Shown here in pieces: positions 59,692 to 64,000 of a stretch of 64,000 nucleotides of DNA. Made by a program: the position numbers and the translations under genes. Within the stretch, counting starts at the first letter, position 1. Each line of letters opens with the position of its first letter. The notes beneath the pieces were generated by a model. That model ran no database searches, had not been told where the DNA came from, and worked only from the letters and a program-made list of their open reading frames with translations. Origin of the DNA: Variovorax sp. EL159 (lineage in GTDB: Bacteria > Pseudomonadota > Gammaproteobacteria > Burkholderiales > Burkholderiaceae_C); contig NZ_FMUJ01000008.1 of NCBI RefSeq assembly GCF_900100965.1, forward strand, positions 186,001-250,000, in the 5' to 3' direction.

Positions 59692-61353
59692 TCAGGCCGG
59701 CAGCAGGCGATCTTTCGGCGCCGCAGCCAGCCGCACCGGCTGGGCCGGCGTCCACTCCACGTCCTGTGGCGCCGCTTCGCCATCGCCCGGCAGCACGAAC
59801 TGGCTGATGAGCGCATCGAGATGACGTGCCTGGTCGCGCAGGCCTTCCGATGCCGCGGCCGACTCTTCCACCAGTGCGGAGTTCTGCTGCGTCATGCGGT
59901 CCAGATGCGAGACGGCGGTGTTGATCTGCCCGATGTCTTGCGTCTGCGCATGCGTTGCGGCGGTGATCGCGCTCACGGTGTCGGCCACCTGGCGGATCGA
60001 ATCCATGATGCGGCCCATGGTCTGCCCCGCGCTGTCGGCCAGCGTCGTGCCGGCCTCGATGCGGTGCACCGAGTTTTCGATCAGGCCCTTGATCTCGCGC
60101 GCGGCCGCGGCCGATCGCGTGGCGAGTTGCCGCACTTCCGCCGCGACCACCGCGAAGCCCCGGCCCGACTCACCGGCGCGCGCCGCTTCGACGGCGGCAT
60201 TGAGCGCGAGGATGTTGGTCTGGAAGGCGATGCCGTCGATCACGCCGATGATGTCGGCCATCTTGTGCGAGGCGCGATGAATGTCCTGCATGGTGCCGAC
60301 CACCTGCGACACCACCTCGCCGCCCTGCGCCGCCACCGCGGCTGCGCCGCCGGCCATCTGCTCGGCCTTGCCCGCGGCTTCGCTCGACTGCTGCACGTTG
60401 CGCATCACCTGCTCGAGCGCCGCAGCCGTCTGCTGCAGGCTGGATGCGGCGTTCTCGGTGCGCGTCGACAGGTCCGAATTGCCATGGGCGATTTCTCCGG
60501 CCGCCACATGTACGCTTTGCACCGACTCTCGCACGCGCAGCACCAGTTCGCGCAGCGCGCCCTGCATCGCACCCAACGCCAGCAGCATCTGGCCGGCTTC
60601 ATCGCGCGCATGGCCTTCGATGTCCTGGCGCAGGTCGAGGCTGGCCACGCGCCCGGCCGTTTCGCCCGCCACGCGGATCGGCCGGCTGATGCTGCGCACC
60701 AGCCACTGCGCGAGCACGATGCCCAACAGCAGCGCTGTTGCACTGAATAGCACCAATGCCATCCGGGCCGATGCGCTCAGGTCTTCGATGCGAACACCGG
60801 CCGCATCGATGGCCTCGCGTTGCGATTGCGCGAGCTTGCCGAGGGACTCCAGCAGCGCGGCGGCGCCGGGCTGGAAGCGCTGCGCGTAGACGTTGCGGAT
60901 GCGCTCGGTCAGGCCCGAGTCGCGCGCGGCGATCAGCTCCTTCACGGCCTTCTTGAAGTCTTCGCCAGTGGCTTGTGTTTGCGCCAGCAATGCGCGGTCG
61001 GATGCTGTGTGAAGTCGCTCCGACACCTGCTGCAGCAACTCGCTGTACCGGCTTTCGGTCGCCTGGATGTCCGCGGCCAGGATCTCGCCCACTTCAGGCT
61101 CGGAGCTCAACGCCATCGCCTTGTAGCGCTCGGCATTGATGGCCTGGTGGCGGTAGGCGTCCACCACCAGGCGCTCCGACACGCCGTGCTGCTGGATGGC
61201 TTCGTGCGTGGCCTCGTTCACCTTCGCAAGCGACCAGATGCCGATGCCCGAACCCGCAAGGGTCAGCAGCAGCACGACGCTGAAGGTGGCCAGGAGGCGT
61301 CGGCCAAGAACGTTGGTGGTGCGAGGGCCGGGAGCGCGCAGGTCGGTGGTCAC
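59692..61353 (-). CDS. Methyl-accepting chemotaxis protein
   Basis: 553 aa from a GTG at 61353. First membrane helix about 20-42 (LLATFSVVLLLTLAGSGIGI), a four-helix-bundle periplasmic sensor (45-200), a second helix (ALVLFSATALLLGIVLAQW), HAMP (about 215-270) and the signalling domain with hairpin tip DGIAFQTNILALNAA and GRGFAVVAAEVRQLATRS. The C-terminus lacks the NWETF pentapeptide; it ends KDRLLPA. Ligand unknown. A stand-alone gene; not obviously tied to the pil cluster. Confidence 0.94.
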   Translation of the reverse strand: MTTDLRAPGPRTTNVLGRRLLATFSVVLLLTLAGSGIGIWSLAKVNEATHEAIQQHGVSERLVVDAYRHQAINAERYKAMALSSEPEVGEILAADIQATESRYSELLQQVSERLHTASDRALLAQTQATGEDFKKAVKELIAARDSGLTERIRNVYAQRFQPGAAALLESLGKLAQSQREAIDAAGVRIEDLSASARMALVLFSATALLLGIVLAQWLVRSISRPIRVAGETAGRVASLDLRQDIEGHARDEAGQMLLALGAMQGALRELVLRVRESVQSVHVAAGEIAHGNSDLSTRTENAASSLQQTAAALEQVMRNVQQSSEAAGKAEQMAGGAAAVAAQGGEVVSQVVGTMQDIHRASHKMADIIGVIDGIAFQTNILALNAAVEAARAGESGRGFAVVAAEVRQLATRSAAAAREIKGLIENSVHRIEAGTTLADSAGQTMGRIMDSIRQVADTVSAITAATHAQTQDIGQINTAVSHLDRMTQQNSALVEESAAASEGLRDQARHLDALISQFVLPGDGEAAPQDVEWTPAQPVRLAAAPKDRLLPA

Positions 61354-61517
61354 GGGCAGGTGCCCGTGCCGGGATCGGCGCGGGACGATGAGGGCAGGGG
61401 AGGTTTCCCGCGCTGGATTAGACCGGCGCCTTGTTACCGCTCATTGACTGTTTCGACAGAGATGATTGCGCTGCCCGCGCCGGGTACGCATGCAGAGGTT
61501 CGACAGATGACCGACCC

Positions 61518-62672
61518 TCAGGCCCCGGCCTTCATTCCATCGGTTGCCATCGGGCGTGCAGGCGTGGATGCCGGTCGCCTCAATCGCTTGCCCAGCGCCA
61601 CCGTGGGCAATTCCACGGTGCGGTGGATCAGGTAGGCCACCGCGATGGCGACGCCGAGCGCGAGCAGCGCCGCCGGCACGAAGCCCGCGCCGTTCGCCAT
61701 CAGCACGCGCATGCACGCATACCCGATGAGCGAATGCACGATGTACAGCGGGTAGCTGATGTCGGCGAAGAAATCGAGGAAGCGGTTCGCCCGGAACCGG
61801 CCCCGGAACGCATAGCAGATCGCGAAGAGCGCGAGCGCATAGCTGTAGTTCGCGGCGGCACTGGCGGACTGCGCGTACCAGGGCGTCTTCTTCCACATCG
61901 ACAGGAAGATGGCCAGCACCACCAGCGCCGAGCCGACGAGCACCTTCGGCGAAATCTTCTTCGTCAGCTCGAGATGGAAAAGGGTGCCGATGAAAAGGAA
62001 CGGAAGAAACAGCAGCTCGGTGTTGGTCGAGGTGAGGCCGACCTGAAGGGTTCCCATCGCCACGATGTTCCAGCCCCTGGGGATGCAGCTCATGTACGCC
62101 AGCAGCGCCAGCGAGAAACTCACGATGGTCAGCACCGGCCGACGCCGGATCAACGGCCACAGCAGCATCGCGACGAGGTAGAACTTGACCTCGACCGCGA
62201 GCGTCCAGTTGACGAGATCGGTCGATAGCTGGCCCGTCTGGATCTGGACCAGCAGCATGTTCGCGATCAGCCGGCCTGTTTCGATGTGGAATGCCTGCCC
62301 CCAGTATTTGCTGGAGAGCCACGCGACGAAGATCACGGCGGCACTGGCAGCCCAATACGTCGGGTAGATGCGCAACAGGCGCGCCGCAAGAAATCGCGCG
62401 GCGCCCAATTTCTCCAGCGAGAACGGAATCACGAAGCCGCTGATGAGAAAGAAGATGGCAACGCCGAACGGACCGTAGTTGACGGTGGGCGGCGTGATGA
62501 ACCGGCTCACCATCGATGCGGGCCCCTCGATCGGTGGCGCGAAGATGAACAGCGAAACGAGCTCGCGCGCGTTCCAGTAGGTTCCGGCGTAGTGGCTGAC
62601 GATGACCAGCAGAACGGCCAGTCCGCGCAGCTGGTTGGCGAAGGCGATCTTGCCTTGTGCGGGGAGTGTCAT
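61518..62672 (-). CDS. Acyltransferase-3 family membrane protein
   Basis: 384 aa, ATG at 62672. About ten membrane helices; OafA/Acyl_transf_3 pattern with ANQLRGLAVLLVIVSHYAG near the N-terminus (catalytic His), SGFVIPFSL and RRLRIYPTYW-like RLLRIYPTYWAASAA, and SYPLYIVHSLIGY late. Such enzymes add acetyl or other acyl groups to surface polysaccharides or antibiotics. No glycan genes are nearby, so the acceptor is open. 11 bp from the tRNA-Arg gene and on the same strand. Confidence 0.9.
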   Translation of the reverse strand: MTLPAQGKIAFANQLRGLAVLLVIVSHYAGTYWNARELVSLFIFAPPIEGPASMVSRFITPPTVNYGPFGVAIFFLISGFVIPFSLEKLGAARFLAARLLRIYPTYWAASAAVIFVAWLSSKYWGQAFHIETGRLIANMLLVQIQTGQLSTDLVNWTLAVEVKFYLVAMLLWPLIRRRPVLTIVSFSLALLAYMSCIPRGWNIVAMGTLQVGLTSTNTELLFLPFLFIGTLFHLELTKKISPKVLVGSALVVLAIFLSMWKKTPWYAQSASAAANYSYALALFAICYAFRGRFRANRFLDFFADISYPLYIVHSLIGYACMRVLMANGAGFVPAALLALGVAIAVAYLIHRTVELPTVALGKRLRRPASTPARPMATDGMKAGA

Positions 62673-62682
62673 CGTGGGTTGT

Positions 62683-62757
62683 TGGTGCCCTCGACAGGAA
62701 TCGAACCTGTATCTGAGTCTTAGGAGGACCCCGTTCTATCCATTGAACTACGAGGAC
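62683..62757 (-). tRNA. tRNA-Arg (anticodon CCT)
   Basis: 75 nt on the minus strand with encoded CCA (62683-62685). Acceptor GTCCTCG pairs with CGAGGGC, the D-arm is GTTC..GAAC, the anticodon stem is GGGTC/GACTC with loop CTCCTAA, and the T-arm is ACAGG TTCGATT CCTGT. Reads AGG codons. Confidence 0.95.
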
Positions 62758-62792
62758 CGAAGGCAGGGCGAGACTTTACCAGTTCGGTTCTG

Positions 62793-64000
62793 TCAGTCGT
62801 ACTTCACCGTGTAGATCAGGTCCAGCCCGCTGGTTTGCCCCGCCTGCCCGCGCAGCGTGAGCTTCGTCGTCAGGTCGTAGAAGATGAAGATGGTGCCGAA
62901 GGTGCCGCCCAGGCTGCGTTCGTAGGTGACGTAGAAGTCCTTCGACAGCCGCTTGCCCAGGGTCACGGCCGACTCGCGCAGGTCGCCGCCGCTGCCGGGG
63001 CCCTTGAAGCCGAGTTCGTCCAGGCCGAAGCGGCTGGCGAGGCTGCCGCCGGAGCCGCTGCCGCCGATCTTGCCCAGCAGCGACAGCGCGGCCTGCTGCA
63101 GCAGGGCCGACTCGCCGCCGCTGGTGGCCGAGGCGCGGCCCAGGATCACCCAGGACAGGGTTTCGGCGTCGGACAGCGCGGGCTCTGAATACAGCTTGAC
63201 GCGCGGTGACTGCGCGCTGCCGCTGATCTGCACGCCGGCGCGCTGCGAGATGTTGGGCCGGATCGCGAGGATGTCGAGCGCCGGGTTGTCGTAGGGGCCG
63301 TTGAAGCGGGCCACGCCGGTTTCCACGTCGAGCTGCTGGCCATAGGCGCGGTACTGGCCCTTCACGGTCTTGACTTCGCCGGTGATGCGCGGCGGCGCAT
63401 TCAGCTTGGTGCTGCGGATCTCCAGGTCGCCTTCGAGCCGCGTGGTGATGCCGCGGCCCTGCACAGCGAAGTCGTCGCCCAGGTCGAAGTTGACGACGAT
63501 GTCCGGGGGCTTGGCGGTCTGCGGCTTGGCGGCCTGGGCGTCGGCGCGGGCGGACTCGCGCTTGGCTTCTTCCGCGGCCTCGCGGTCCTTGGCGGCCGAG
63601 CGCACGACCACGTCGCTGCCCAGGCTGGGCGCGGTCTCGTCGGGCAGGATGATGACGGCGCGGTCGGTCTTGAGCTTGCCGCGCACGGTGAACTGGCCGC
63701 CGTCGAGCTTGGCCTGCAGGTCGCCCGAGAGCGTGACCTGCCGGTCGGTGCGCACCAGCACGCGCAGTGCGCGCAACTGGCCTTGCAGCGCCATGCGGAT
63801 GCCCGAGGCGGCGCCGCTCGTGGGGCCCCAGCTCAGCTCGCCGCTGGCCGAAAGCGAGCCGCCATCGGTGCGGGCCTCGCTGGCCGCGGTGCTGCGGTTG
63901 CCGCTCTGGCCGCCGATGCGCGCCGAACTGCCGGCGCCGCCCTTGAGGGTGAACTCGGTGATCTCGATGCGTTCGCCGGTCAGCGTGGCGCGCAGGCGTC
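62793..64000 (-). CDS. tamB: TamB (translocation and assembly module), C-terminal part
   Basis: The minus-strand frame is open through the window edge, so the start lies beyond 64000. The visible 402 residues are the C-terminal DUF490 domain: beta-taco repeats (GDLEIRSTKLNAPPRITGEV, KTVKGQYRAYGQQLDVETGV, FNGPYDNPALDILAIRPNIS), LSWVILGRA and the ending FIFYDLTTKLTLRGQAG..YTVKYD. With TamA it moves phospholipids or assembles outer-membrane proteins between the membranes. A Lys/Ala/Glu-rich insert (about 63590-63500) is not seen in E. coli TamB. Ends 35 bp from tRNA-Arg. Confidence 0.92.
   Translation of the reverse strand, partial: RLRATLTGERIEITEFTLKGGAGSSARIGGQSGNRSTAASEARTDGGSLSASGELSWGPTSGAASGIRMALQGQLRALRVLVRTDRQVTLSGDLQAKLDGGQFTVRGKLKTDRAVIILPDETAPSLGSDVVVRSAAKDREAAEEAKRESARADAQAAKPQTAKPPDIVVNFDLGDDFAVQGRGITTRLEGDLEIRSTKLNAPPRITGEVKTVKGQYRAYGQQLDVETGVARFNGPYDNPALDILAIRPNISQRAGVQISGSAQSPRVKLYSEPALSDAETLSWVILGRASATSGGESALLQQAALSLLGKIGGSGSGGSLASRFGLDELGFKGPGSGGDLRESAVTLGKRLSKDFYVTYERSLGGTFGTIFIFYDLTTKLTLRGQAGQTSGLDLIYTVKYD

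Overview
The window is 64 kb of GC-rich chromosomal DNA from a betaproteobacterium. The likely family is Comamonadaceae and Variovorax is my best guess, from protein resemblance and gene order, not from a search. Typical signs are the blocks thiD-hemL next to rubA-pilG-pilH-pilI-pilJ-chpA, dusB-fis-purH, and yqgE-ruvX-pyrR-pyrB-pyrC', plus a dedicated Liv-type ABC transporter in a catabolic cluster. I see no rRNA, CRISPR array, integrase or insertion sequence. Coding density is high and many neighbours overlap by ATGA, GTGA or TAATG.

Layout. 1-3.4 kb: the 3' part of a trimeric autotransporter adhesin with an 87-nt tandem repeat, an AT-richer gap, an orphan OmpR-type regulator with a degenerate receiver, a terminator and tRNA-Met. 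3.6-5.7 kb: an ECF sigma factor and an anti-sigma-like membrane protein whose frame is broken near a 9-nt repeat. 5.7-12.6 kb: enoyl-CoA hydratase, SMR transporter, a DUF2325 gene behind a near-perfect Fur box, then (minus) a UbiH-like hydroxylase, DsbC and an M61 peptidase, then a MOSC protein. 12.6-18.9 kb: a complete ribose operon rbsB-rbsA-rbsC-rbsR-rbsK-rbsD on the minus strand with a LacI-type operator ahead of rbsB. 19-25.6 kb: ychF, a trypsin-like protease, a GST, a YqaA-type membrane protein, dusB-fis-purH. 25.6-28.4 kb (minus): thiD-hemL and a small PagP-like outer-membrane barrel. 28.5-38.6 kb: rubredoxin, then the Pil-Chp type IV pilus chemosensory system with a 2040-aa ChpA carrying three HPt domains. 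38.6-45 kb: photolyase (minus), then yqgE-ruvX-pyrR-pyrB-pyrC' (the last a metal-site-less pseudo-dihydroorotase), a PlsC-type acyltransferase, and a 25-aa membrane peptide on the other strand with its own terminator.

45.1-57.5 kb looks like one catabolic locus: an IclR regulator divergent from a KstD-like flavoprotein, an SDR dehydrogenase, a Liv-type ABC importer (with permease LivM fused to ATPase LivG), an atypical metallo-beta-lactamase-fold protein, an EamA transporter, an old-yellow-enzyme reductase and a double-EthD protein. Its substrate is unknown. 57.5-64 kb: a large lipoprotein, a small secreted-protein gene stopped by an in-frame TGA, a methyl-accepting chemotaxis protein, an acyltransferase-3 membrane protein, tRNA-Arg and the C-terminal end of TamB.

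A dispersed ~95-bp palindromic intergenic element, with a core reading GCGCACTTCGTGTCGCTTC, occurs six times. Five of the six copies lie just downstream of a gene in that gene's orientation. It is the most striking non-coding structure in the window.
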